Assembly: GCA_902798285.1 (NCBI GenBank)
Contig: CADBVZ010000006.1
Location: forward strand, 1-64,000
Length of the DNA: 64,000 bases
Source: an uncultured Prevotella sp.
Lineage (GTDB): Bacteria; Bacteroidota; Bacteroidia; Bacteroidales; Bacteroidaceae
Direction: 5' to 3'
Shown here: positions 7,835-15,220 of the stretch, piece by piece
How positions within the stretch are numbered: position 1 is the first letter of the stretch
Layout: each line of letters opens with the position of its first letter
Notes under the pieces: model-generated
What the model was told of the DNA's origin: nothing
The model's database searches: none
What the model saw: only the letters and a program-made list of their open reading frames with translations
Program-made: the position numbers and the translations under genes

Positions 7835-8968
7835 ATGAAAAAGCGTATGCAAAATCCATTTGTAACCAAAGGTTATGCTGGTGCGGAATACTTCTGCGAC
7901 AGGGTGAAAGAGACTCAAGATCTGCTGAAACTGCTCACCAACGACAATAACATGGCCCTCATATCTCCAAGACGACTGGGTAAGACCGACCTGATACATC
8001 ATTGTTTTGCACAACCGGAAATCAGAGGTCGGTACTATACTTTTATTATCGACATCTACGCCACTAACTCGCTGGCTGATTTCGTGGATCTGCTCGGTCA
8101 GGCCATCCTTGAAGAACTGAAGCCACTAGGGCGGAAAGCCTGGGAACACTTTGTGGTCACACTGAAGTCCATTCAGCAGCAGATATCCTTCGACATCAAT
8201 GGCAACCCTGTGTGGGGTATCGGACTTGGCGCTTATACCAACCCGTCGACTACGCTCGATGAGATATTTAATTATCTGAAAACAGCCGACAAGCCCTGTC
8301 TGGTAGCCATCGATGAGTTTCAGAAGATTACGGAATACCCCAATGGACAGAACGTAGAAGCAGCTCTGAGAACCCATATTCAGAGATGTCCTAATGCCAC
8401 ATTCCTGTTTGCGGGCTCCAAGCGCCATCTGATGGGCGAGATATTTCTATCGCCATCGCGCCCCTTCTATCAGTCGGTGATCACCATGGGGCTATCGCCT
8501 ATCCCCGTAGACAAATATACTGAGTTCGCATGCAGACAGTTCGAAAAAGGCGGAAAAACACTGCAACCCGAAGTGGTAAGCGATGTCTACCAGCGCTTTG
8601 ACGGTATCACCTCTTATCTGCAGAGACTGATGAATGTGCTCTATCTGAATACGCCTCAGGGTGAAACTTGCAGCCGCGATATGATTGACGGGGCCATTAA
8701 CTACATATTGGATCTGTATACGGAATATTACGAGACGCTATTGTCGCAAATGTCGGAGAAGCAGCGCAATGTATTCCTGGCTATTGCTTCCGAGCGACGC
8801 GTCAAGAGCGTCTCTGGAGGGGCTTTCGTCCGCAAATATCGGCTGGCATCGCCCAGTTCGGTCATCTCTGCCATCAGAGGTCTGCTCGACAAAGACCTTG
8901 TCACGCAGGAGAGCAATGAGTACTTCGTATACGACCTGTTCTTCCAGCTCTGGCTGGAAAGGAAGTAA
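7835..8968 (+). CDS. AAA/archaeal-type ATPase with C-terminal winged helix
   Basis: The protein has 377 residues from ATG 7835. The N-terminus, MQNPFVTKGYAG, has the FxG-type lead-in found in the bacterial ATPase_2/AAA_14-like group. The P-loop is the variant ISPRRLGKTDL and the Walker B is PCLVAIDEFQKI. A FAGSKRHLM sensor-1 segment follows. The last 80 residues (SEKQRNVFLAIA to DKDLVTQE) form a winged helix that may bind DNA. These proteins are common stand-alone genes in Bacteroidales with unknown cellular role. It is not broken and has its own promoter. Confidence 0.7.
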   Translation: MKKRMQNPFVTKGYAGAEYFCDRVKETQDLLKLLTNDNNMALISPRRLGKTDLIHHCFAQPEIRGRYYTFIIDIYATNSLADFVDLLGQAILEELKPLGRKAWEHFVVTLKSIQQQISFDINGNPVWGIGLGAYTNPSTTLDEIFNYLKTADKPCLVAIDEFQKITEYPNGQNVEAALRTHIQRCPNATFLFAGSKRHLMGEIFLSPSRPFYQSVITMGLSPIPVDKYTEFACRQFEKGGKTLQPEVVSDVYQRFDGITSYLQRLMNVLYLNTPQGETCSRDMIDGAINYILDLYTEYYETLLSQMSEKQRNVFLAIASERRVKSVSGGAFVRKYRLASPSSVISAIRGLLDKDLVTQESNEYFVYDLFFQLWLERK

Positions 8969-9310
8969 AAAGGTTTTTTGCAGGGCAAGCCCTGCCTTCT
9001 TTTCGGAAAGAAGCAAAAGGATCTGTTCATTTTCTCGCTCGCTCCGAGAAAACGAACCAAAAGAGGGGCGCTACCCCCAAGGCCCCCTTCAAAGGGGGAT
9101 GCAACCGCTCCTCCTGTCGCTCTTTTAAATAGGAACCCTCGGACCATCAAAGGTCCGGGGTGTTTTTTTATGTGGCCCCCTCCGGAGGGCTACCATAATA
9201 TAATACCTGAAAACACTCGGGGAGCGCCCCGCGGCTAGGGGCAGACAGCCCCGACGAGCGGTTGGATCAGTTTGGATCAGGGGACGACTGATCCAAAGAA
9301 GTTAAAAAAG
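8969..9310. repeat. hairpin-rich dispersed repeat array, copy 1
   Basis: There is no gene. Palindromes follow one another: GCAGGGC/GCCCTGC at 8980-8995, CTTCTTT/AAAGAAG near 8997-9014, TTTTCTCG/CGAGAAAA at 9030-9053, CCCCCTT/AAGGGGG near 9083-9098, CGGACC/GGTCCG at 9140-9157, a GGCCCC/GGGCTACC unit near 9174-9194 and GGGGC/CCCC at 9238-9252. Positions 9026-9162 align without gaps to 12020-12156. Positions 9166-9260 align to 14974-15064. Confidence 0.8.
9140..9169 (+). terminator. terminator hairpin inside the repeat array
   Basis: CGGACC, loop ATCAAA, GGTCCG, then GGGTG and seven T. The copy at 12134-12151 has CGACCC/GGGTCG, a change compensated on both sides. Confidence 0.6.
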
Positions 9311-9369
9311 GTTGTAGTATTACAACTATATGAATAATATTTTGTATATTTGCAATCGTGAACGATTGC
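9311..9369 (+). promoter_or_regulatory. rubrerythrin promoter with two inverted repeats
   Basis: The minus-7 element TATATTTG is at 9345-9352. No TTG stands at the usual distance. Instead, the perfect inverted repeat GTTGTA-GTAT-TACAAC occupies 9311-9326, where an activator might bind. A second perfect palindrome, GCAATCGT-GA-ACGATTGC, at 9352-9369 begins at the last base of the minus-7 element and would form a hairpin at the extreme 5' end of the mRNA. Confidence 0.55.
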
Positions 9370-9429
9370 GAGCTCGGGCGGCACCGACCTTGCAGCATGA
9401 TATAGTTATAACTAACAAAAACAAAACTT

Positions 9430-9972
9430 ATGAAAGAACTGAAAGGAACAAAGACTGAGCAGAACCTCAAGGAGGCTTTTGCTGGCGAGAGTATGGCGAG
9501 AAACAAGTACACTTATTTTGCATCACGCGCCAAGAAAGATGGATTTGTGCAGATTGCTGCTATCTTTGAGGAGACAGCTGCTAATGAGAAGGAGCACGCC
9601 AAGATGTGGTATAAGTACCTGAATGGTGGTAGTGTAAGCGATACGAAGGCTAATCTGGCTGATGCTGCCAATGGCGAGAACTTCGAGTGGACGGATATGT
9701 ATGCCCGTATGGCCAAGGAGGCTCGCGAAGAGGGCTTTGACGAGATTGCCGCGAAGTTCGAACTGGTAGGCGCTATCGAGAAGCACCACGAAGAGCGCTA
9801 TCGTAAGTTGTTGAAGAACATCGAGGATGCAGTAGTGTTCTCTCGCGAGGGTGATGTCATCTGGCAGTGCAGCAACTGCGGACATATCGTCATTGGTAAG
9901 AAAGCTCCCGAGGTTTGTCCTACCTGTGATCATCCGCAGAGCTATTTCCAGATAAAAGCGGACAACTTTTAA
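9430..9972 (+). CDS. rbr: rubrerythrin
   Basis: The protein has 180 residues, a normal length. The N-terminal four-helix diiron domain has the paired ligands in [18 protein letters not shown] and [12 protein letters not shown], and again in [13 protein letters not shown] and [14 protein letters not shown]. The C-terminal rubredoxin domain carries WQCSNCGH and [11 protein letters not shown], giving the FeCys4 site. The enzyme reduces hydrogen peroxide to water in the cytoplasm of anaerobes. It lies beside a broken superoxide dismutase and in the same direction as the flavodiiron gene 5 kb on, which suggests that oxygen defence here is reductive. Confidence 0.95.
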   Translation: MKELKGTKTEQNLKEAFAGESMARNKYTYFASRAKKDGFVQIAAIFEETAANEKEHAKMWYKYLNGGSVSDTKANLADAANGENFEWTDMYARMAKEAREEGFDEIAAKFELVGAIEKHHEERYRKLLKNIEDAVVFSREGDVIWQCSNCGHIVIGKKAPEVCPTCDHPQSYFQIKADNF

Positions 9973-10038
9973 AGCAGCGAGAGCCATTATGCTTGCATAA
10001 ATGGCCGAGTCGCGACTAAAAGTCATTAAAGATAACTT

Positions 10039-11178
10039 TTAATGATCCAAGAATCTAGCGGGGGGAGAGGGGTGAACCCAGTGGATCTGGAAGGTGCGCT
10101 CGTACTCGGGGAACTGCTCGAGATAGCGGGCAGTGAGTTCGCGCTCGATAGACTCCTTGTACTGGGGATCGACCAGGGCAATACAGGCGCCCTTGAAGCC
10201 TGCGCCTGAGAAGCGACCGCCATAAATACCTGGCAGGGAGCGCATAATCTCATAGATGGCAATGAGCTCGGGCGAGCCACACTCGTAGTTGTGGATGGAG
10301 CTCTCGCAAGAATCGAAAGAGAGTTTGCCGAAGAGCTTGAGATTGCCCGTCTCCCATGCTGTGACACCCTGACGCACACGACGATACTCAGAATAGAAAT
10401 GCTCGGCTCTGCGGGCAAAACGGGCTGGCATGGCTATGCGGGTCTTCTCGAACGTGGCCTTGGGAATATCGCGCAGGAAGGTCTTATCGAAGGTCTTCAG
10501 GGGCTGGTCGGTATAGGCGAGCATATTCCAAGCGGCGGTCTTACACTCATACACGCGCAGATTATAATCGCTATTCACAAGACTACGCGTGAGTCCGGAG
10601 AAGAAAATGCCGATCTCGAACTCGGGCATATCGGGATGACGCTTGATGACGCGCCACTCGTTACTATCGCAATCGAGGAAGAGCAGACCATCGGCCTGGC
10701 CCAGAGCGATACAGGCCTGATCGAGCAGACCGTTGTTGAGACCGATATACTCGCGCTCAGCCTCGGAGGCAATCTTGACCACCTCGAAGGGCTGGAGGGT
10801 GATATCGTTGGCCTTGGCAAAGGCCATGACATAGGCGATGAGCACCGCTGCACTGGAACTGAGACCGCCAATGGGCAGGGAGCCCTGAATGACGCCATTG
10901 ATGCCGTGCTTCAGCTCAAAACGCTTCCGGAGGGCATATTTGGCACCGCGGGCATAATCGCCCCAATGACGCTCCTTGACCTGAGTGGGGGAGTCGATCT
11001 CGAAATCGACCAAGCCTTCGAAGGTCTTGGATTCCAGATGCACATGGGCATCTGGAGCAATGTCGAACCAGAGGTCGACTCCTTTATCGATGGCAAAACC
11101 TGTGACGAGACCATGCTGATGATCGACATGCGCGCCCAAAGGGCAAACGCGATAGGGGGCGAAAATATGATACTGCAT
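10039..11178 (-). CDS. GHMP kinase, galacturonokinase/galactokinase-like
   Basis: The protein has 379 residues from ATG 11178. The longer frame reaching 11442 runs through the divergent promoter and neighbour, so it is rejected. Near the start, YRVCPLGAHVDHQHG replaces the galactokinase signature and is closer to the plant galacturonokinase form. PIGGLSSSAAV is the GHMP glycine-rich phosphate loop, and FSGAGFKGACIALVD is motif 3. Such enzymes make sugar-1-phosphates. Divergently placed are a sugar-1-phosphate nucleotidyltransferase and a UDP-glucuronate 4-epimerase, together enough to salvage galacturonate to UDP-sugars. Substrate specificity is inferred. Confidence 0.7.
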   Translation of the reverse strand: MQYHIFAPYRVCPLGAHVDHQHGLVTGFAIDKGVDLWFDIAPDAHVHLESKTFEGLVDFEIDSPTQVKERHWGDYARGAKYALRKRFELKHGINGVIQGSLPIGGLSSSAAVLIAYVMAFAKANDITLQPFEVVKIASEAEREYIGLNNGLLDQACIALGQADGLLFLDCDSNEWRVIKRHPDMPEFEIGIFFSGLTRSLVNSDYNLRVYECKTAAWNMLAYTDQPLKTFDKTFLRDIPKATFEKTRIAMPARFARRAEHFYSEYRRVRQGVTAWETGNLKLFGKLSFDSCESSIHNYECGSPELIAIYEIMRSLPGIYGGRFSGAGFKGACIALVDPQYKESIERELTARYLEQFPEYERTFQIHWVHPSPPARFLDH

Positions 11179-11198
11179 ACTACGGATTGTTTTGGATG

Positions 11199-11206
11199 CA
11201 AAAATA
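11199..11206 (-). promoter_or_regulatory. promoter of the GHMP kinase gene
   Basis: On the minus strand this reads TATTTTTG, about 20 bp from the ATG at 11178, which gives a very short leader. It lies back to back with the promoter at 11249. Confidence 0.45.
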
Positions 11207-11248
11207 CAATTATTTTTTGATCTTTCTGCTTTTTTCGCCAATTTTTTG

Positions 11249-11256
11249 TATCTTTG
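11249..11256 (+). promoter_or_regulatory. promoter of the nucleotidyltransferase gene
   Basis: TATCTTTG 18 bp before ATG 11275, again a very short leader. The in-frame TTG at 11254 overlaps this element and is not a likely start. Confidence 0.55.
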
Positions 11257-11274
11257 CCCCAAATTTGCAATCAG

Positions 11275-12015
11275 ATGAAGAATATAGTTATAGCGGCTGG
11301 GTATGCCACCAGGTTGGGGAAACTGACCAGAAACTTCCCCAAGCCTCTGCTCAAGATAGGGGAGAACACCATCCTGGGCAGAATGCTGGATGATATCGAC
11401 CAGATTCCGGAGATTGATGAGCATATTATCATCACGAATCATAAGTTCGCGGATATCTTTCGCGAATGGGCGAAAGATAGAGGTGAGAGATTACCAGGCA
11501 AGCCCATCACTATTGTGGATGATGGGACTGAGACGAATGAAACCAGACTGGGGGCGGTCTGTGATCTCCTCTTCGCGATGGACAAGCTTCAGATCAATGA
11601 TGACTTATTAGTGGTGGCAGCGGATAATTTGCTGTTCTTCAGCTTCCAGGAGTTCGTGGACTTTGCTAAGGGCAAGGGGACAAGCTGTATCATGTGTCAT
11701 GAGCAGCCTTCAATAGAGAAGCTACAGCGCACAGGTGTTGTGGAACTGGATGAGCATCATCGGGTGCTGGACATGGAGGAGAAGCCTCAAGTGCCGAAGA
11801 GTCACTGGGCTGTGCCTCCGTTCTACATCTATCTTCGCCAAGATCTGGAACTGGTGAGACATTCCGTTGAGAATGGGTGTGGGAAGGATGCGCCAGGGAA
11901 TCTTGCTCACTATATGGTGGAGCATACCGTTATGCATGCTTGGCCAATGTCAGCAGGGCGATTTGACATTGGGTCAATCGACACCTACGAAGAGGCCAAA
12001 CGGAGGTTTGGATAG
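11275..12015 (+). CDS. sugar-1-phosphate nucleotidyltransferase
   Basis: The protein has 246 residues. The N-terminus, MKNIVIAAGYATRLG, is the nucleotide-binding signature (GxxTRL), followed by NFPKPLLKIG. AADNLLFF supplies the metal aspartate. The C-terminus, RFDIGSIDTYEEAKRRF, is typical of the GlmU/RmlA-like superfamily without an acyltransferase domain. It should activate a sugar-1-phosphate with UTP or another NTP. It is divergent from the galacturonokinase-like gene and 223 bp before the UDP-glucuronate epimerase, the context for UDP-galacturonate formation. The real substrate is not fixed by sequence. Confidence 0.8.
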   Translation: MKNIVIAAGYATRLGKLTRNFPKPLLKIGENTILGRMLDDIDQIPEIDEHIIITNHKFADIFREWAKDRGERLPGKPITIVDDGTETNETRLGAVCDLLFAMDKLQINDDLLVVAADNLLFFSFQEFVDFAKGKGTSCIMCHEQPSIEKLQRTGVVELDEHHRVLDMEEKPQVPKSHWAVPPFYIYLRQDLELVRHSVENGCGKDAPGNLAHYMVEHTVMHAWPMSAGRFDIGSIDTYEEAKRRFG

Positions 12016-12237
12016 TTTATTCATTTTCTCGCTCGCTCCGAGAAAACGAACCAAAAGAGGGGCGCTACCCCCAAGGCCCCCTTCAAAGGGGGATGCAACC
12101 ACTCCTCCTGTCGCTCTTTTAAATAGGTACCCTCGACCCATCAAAGGGTCGGGGTGATGATAATAATCTATACCCTTGAAAACACCGAGGGGTATGGGGG
12201 CGAGGAGCCACCATTAAAAAAGAAACATAAAATAAAT
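12016..12237. repeat. hairpin-rich dispersed repeat array, copy 2
   Basis: Positions 12020-12156 copy 9026-9162 with few differences. The stem at 12134-12151 (CGACCC/GGGTCG) differs from copy 1 on both sides, so pairing is kept. The rest (12157-12237) is a diverged relative of the second half of copy 1, with a TTGAAAACACCGAGG segment. Confidence 0.75.
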
Positions 12238-13296
12238 ATGGAAAGAATTGATTTGAATGGAAAGAAGGTATTGGTGACTGGAAGTGCGGGATTTATTGGA
12301 AGTAATCTGGTGCTGAGGCTCTTCAAGGAGATGAACGAGGGCACTATCGTGGGACTGGATAATCTGAATGATTACTATGATCCGACGCTGAAGGATTATC
12401 GCCTGAGTGTGATTGAGAAGGCCAAGCCTGCAGGGATTGACTACAAGTTTGTAAAGGGCGATCTCGCGGATAAGGCTTTGATTGATAAGCTGTTTGCTGA
12501 GTACCAGTTTGATGTGGTGGTGAATCTGGCTGCACAGGCGGGGGTAAGGTACTCGATTACCAATCCCGATGCTTACATCCAATCGAACATGATCGGATTC
12601 TACAATATCCTCGAGGCGTGTCGGCATCACCCCGTGGAGCATTTGGTTTATGCTTCTAGTAGTTCTGTGTATGGCGGCAATAAGAAAGTGCCGTTCTCGA
12701 CTGATGACAGGGTGGACAATCCTGTGTCGCTCTATGCTGCTACGAAGAAGAGTAATGAGTTGTTTGCGCACTGCTACTCGAAACTGTATAATATTCCAAC
12801 AACGGGATTGCGATTCTTCACGGTGTATGGACCTGCGGGAAGACCTGACATGGCGTACTTCGGGTTTACGAATAAGTTGCTTCGCGGCGAGACCATCCAG
12901 ATATTCAACTATGGCAACTGTCGCAGAGACTTTACGTATGTGGATGACATCGTGGAGGGTGTTTATCGTGTGATGCAGGGTGCACCTGAGCGAAAGACTG
13001 GTGAGGATGGATTGCCCATTCCGCCTTATGCCGTCTACAACATTGGCGGTGGACAGCCTGAGAGTCTGCTGGACTTTGTGCAGATTCTGCAGGAGGAACT
13101 TGTAAGGGCAGGTGTGTTGCCAGAGGACTTCGATTTCGAGGCCCACAAGCAACTGGTACCGATGCAGCCAGGAGATGTTCCCACCACCTACGCTGATGCC
13201 ACTGCTTTAGAGCGGGATTTTGGATTTACGCCCAAGATTACGCTCCGCGAAGGATTACGCAGATTTGCTATTTGGTATAAGGAGTACTATGGCTGA
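12238..13296 (+). CDS. UDP-glucuronate 4-epimerase
   Basis: The protein has 352 residues from ATG 12238; the upstream in-frame codons lie in the repeat array. It is an extended short-chain dehydrogenase: GSAGFIGSN binds NAD, YASSSSVYGG holds the catalytic serine, and YAATKKS is the YxxxK pair. FFTVYGPAGRPDMAYF is the signature of UDP-glucuronate 4-epimerases (Cap1J/LpsL group). It interconverts UDP-glucuronate and UDP-galacturonate. Its stop directly abuts the next ATG, so it is co-transcribed with the cupin and glycerate kinase genes. Confidence 0.85.
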   Translation: MERIDLNGKKVLVTGSAGFIGSNLVLRLFKEMNEGTIVGLDNLNDYYDPTLKDYRLSVIEKAKPAGIDYKFVKGDLADKALIDKLFAEYQFDVVVNLAAQAGVRYSITNPDAYIQSNMIGFYNILEACRHHPVEHLVYASSSSVYGGNKKVPFSTDDRVDNPVSLYAATKKSNELFAHCYSKLYNIPTTGLRFFTVYGPAGRPDMAYFGFTNKLLRGETIQIFNYGNCRRDFTYVDDIVEGVYRVMQGAPERKTGEDGLPIPPYAVYNIGGGQPESLLDFVQILQEELVRAGVLPEDFDFEAHKQLVPMQPGDVPTTYADATALERDFGFTPKITLREGLRRFAIWYKEYYG

Positions 13297-13725
13297 ATGG
13301 ATGTTCAATTAATTAATCAGGAACTCCTGAGGGAGTTGCATGAGAAGGCGGCTCAGAATGAGAGGCTGCGGATGAACTTTGATCTGAGGACCACGCCAGA
13401 GGATACATCGCAGCGAATGCTGAATGCTCTTCAGCCAGGGACGCATATCCCTATCCATCGACATCTGAAGACTTCCGAGACTGTCATCTGTCTGGAAGGG
13501 TGTCTGGACTGGGTGTTCTATGAAGAGAAAAGTGGTGGAGCTGAGCATCAGAATGACGGCGAAATGGCCACAGATGAGACGCAATATGTGGAAACAGCGC
13601 GTTTTAGGGTGTGTCCTCGGGAGGGACAATTCGGCATTCAGGTGCCTCTGGGGGCCTGGCATTCGGTTGAGGTGTATGAACCAAGTACCATCCTTGAAGC
13701 CAAGGACGGAGCCTATGGGAAATGA
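13297..13725 (+). CDS. WbuC-family cupin
   Basis: The protein has 142 residues, beginning on the base after the epimerase stop. It has a cupin fold: MLNALQPGTHIPIHRH supplies the metal-binding HxH, then SETVICLEG, and later GAWHSVEV with the last histidine. The family, WbuC, occurs in polysaccharide and O-antigen loci; its reaction is not established. It overlaps the glycerate kinase start by ATGA, so the two are translationally coupled. Confidence 0.75.
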   Translation: MDVQLINQELLRELHEKAAQNERLRMNFDLRTTPEDTSQRMLNALQPGTHIPIHRHLKTSETVICLEGCLDWVFYEEKSGGAEHQNDGEMATDETQYVETARFRVCPREGQFGIQVPLGAWHSVEVYEPSTILEAKDGAYGK

Positions 13726-14834
13726 AAAAGATAATCGTAGCGATTGATTCGTTTAAGGGCTGTCTGACTTCAATTGAGGCCAATCAGGCAGCTGCAGCGG
13801 GGATTGGATCAGGGGATTCAATCCAAGTGCCTGTGAGCGATGGCGGAGAGGGGTGGCTGGAGGCATTCCATTCTGCAATGGGTGGCGAGATTGTCGAAGT
13901 CAATGTGAAAGATCCACTGATGCGTCCCATTGTAGCGCAGTATCTCGTTCAAGGCGATACGGCAGTGATAGAAATCGCCAAGGCTAGCGGACTGACACTG
14001 CTCTCGCCAGAGGAACGCAATCCGATGGTAGCCACGAGTTATGGCACAGGACAATTGGTTGTGGATACTGTTCGCAAAGGGTGTAAGCACATCATCGTAG
14101 GGCTTGGTGGCAGTGCCACCAGCGATTGTGGAATCGGCATGCTGCGGGCAATTATTGATGCCTGTGCCAAGCATGGCAACATTCCCGCTGGCGTGCCTAC
14201 TCGTAGCCATTGGGATGATGTACGGGAATTAGATAATGTCCATTTCACAATCGCAACGGATGTCACTAATCCGCTTTGTGGCGAGAATGGGGCAGCGCAT
14301 GTATTTGCGCCACAAAAGGGAGCAACACATGAACAGGTTCTTGCTCTTGATGCTCGTGCCAAACGATTTGCGGAGGTCTCTGCTAAGCATATGGGCCGTG
14401 ACTGCCAAAACATGCCTGGCGCAGGTGCTGCAGGAGGACTTGGCTATGCTTTCCTGCAATACATGCATGCAGAGTGTCGCTCAGGCATCGAACTCTTATT
14501 AGATACCATCCATTTCGATGACCTTTTACAAGATGCTGACCTCGTCATCACAGGCGAAGGCTCTGCCGATCGCCAAACCCTCATGGGCAAATTGCCGTTT
14601 GGCATCCTGCAACGGGCAAAGAGGCAGAACATCCCTGTTATGCTCATAGCGGGGCGCATAGCGGATGAGCAACAGCTCCTCGATGCTGGCTTCGCCAGCG
14701 TCGCTTGCATTAATCCTCCAGGATTGCCACTGGAGGTAGCAATGCAACCAGAAATTGCGAAAGAGAATATCTGTCGGACAGTTATGCAGGGCAAGCCCTG
14801 CATGGTCACAACCATCCAACCTTCCTTGTCCTAA
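13722..14834 (+). CDS. glycerate kinase
   Basis: The protein has 370 residues of the GckA/GarK family. IVAIDSFKGCLTSIEAN at the start, VSDGGEGWLEA, VGLGGSATSDCG (phosphate-binding loop) and GAGAAGGLGY are family motifs. It makes phosphoglycerate from glycerate, a late step of glycerate or uronate-type catabolism. The last 17 residues come from a dispersed repeat: the coding strand enters the palindrome GCAGGGC/GCCCTGC at 14786-14801, and the stop lies in CCTTCCTT/AAGGAAGG. The C-terminus therefore appears to have been replaced by repeat DNA. Confidence 0.85.
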   Translation: MKKIIVAIDSFKGCLTSIEANQAAAAGIGSGDSIQVPVSDGGEGWLEAFHSAMGGEIVEVNVKDPLMRPIVAQYLVQGDTAVIEIAKASGLTLLSPEERNPMVATSYGTGQLVVDTVRKGCKHIIVGLGGSATSDCGIGMLRAIIDACAKHGNIPAGVPTRSHWDDVRELDNVHFTIATDVTNPLCGENGAAHVFAPQKGATHEQVLALDARAKRFAEVSAKHMGRDCQNMPGAGAAGGLGYAFLQYMHAECRSGIELLLDTIHFDDLLQDADLVITGEGSADRQTLMGKLPFGILQRAKRQNIPVMLIAGRIADEQQLLDAGFASVACINPPGLPLEVAMQPEIAKENICRTVMQGKPCMVTTIQPSLS

Positions 14835-15080
14835 GGAAGGCTTCGAACCCCCTCTCCAAACCTCGTCCCCCAATCATTGGGTGAGAGGCTTAATTGATTC
14901 CGGCGACTGGTCGCCTCCATCAAAGTTATTAGTATGGTTCACATAGCTTTCGCCCTTCGGGTGAACCATGGTTTTTATGTGGCCCCTGCGGGGCTACCAT
15001 AATAAAATACCTGAAAACACTCGGGGAGCGCTGCGCGGCTAGGGGCAGACAGCCCCGACGAGCGAGGGTGGGATGGAGTG
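14786..15080. repeat. hairpin-rich dispersed repeat array, copy 3
   Basis: It begins inside the end of the glycerate kinase gene. Units: GCAGGGC/GCCCTGC at 14786-14801, CCTTCCTT/AAGGAAGG near 14819-14839, ATGGTTCAC/GTGAACCAT at 14934-14969 followed by a T-run (terminator-like), GCCCC/GGGGC near 14982-14994, and AGGGGC/GCCCC at 15041-15056. Positions 14974-15064 match 9166-9260. Confidence 0.75.
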
Positions 15081-15128
15081 AGCATCAGCGAGCGGGGAGA
15101 AAGCTAAACCCAAATTTTAACGAAAAAT

Positions 15129-15174
15129 TTGCATAATTCAGATTATAATTGTAAATTTGCAGCCAAATGGCTGC
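15129..15174 (+). promoter_or_regulatory. flavodiiron gene promoter with 5' hairpin
   Basis: TTG at 15129-15131, 20 nt, TAAATTTG at 15152-15159. The palindrome GCAGCC-AAAT-GGCTGC at 15159-15174 begins at the last base of the minus-7 element, the same position as in the rubrerythrin promoter. Confidence 0.6.
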
Positions 15175-15220
15175 GAAACTGCTTACGCTCGGCCAAATGT
15201 TGAATGCAAAAATAAAAACT

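Noticed and set aside
10291-11220. 309-codon plus-strand frame
   Set aside because: It is antisense to the well-supported GHMP kinase gene and has no recognisable motif; a codon-bias shadow.
11178-11442. N-terminal extension of the GHMP kinase
   Set aside because: It would cover both divergent promoters and the start of the nucleotidyltransferase gene; the family begins at MQYHIFAPYR.
14835-14946. tRNA-like TTCGAACC sequence near 14843
   Set aside because: No matching acceptor stem or cloverleaf can be drawn; it is part of the repeat array.
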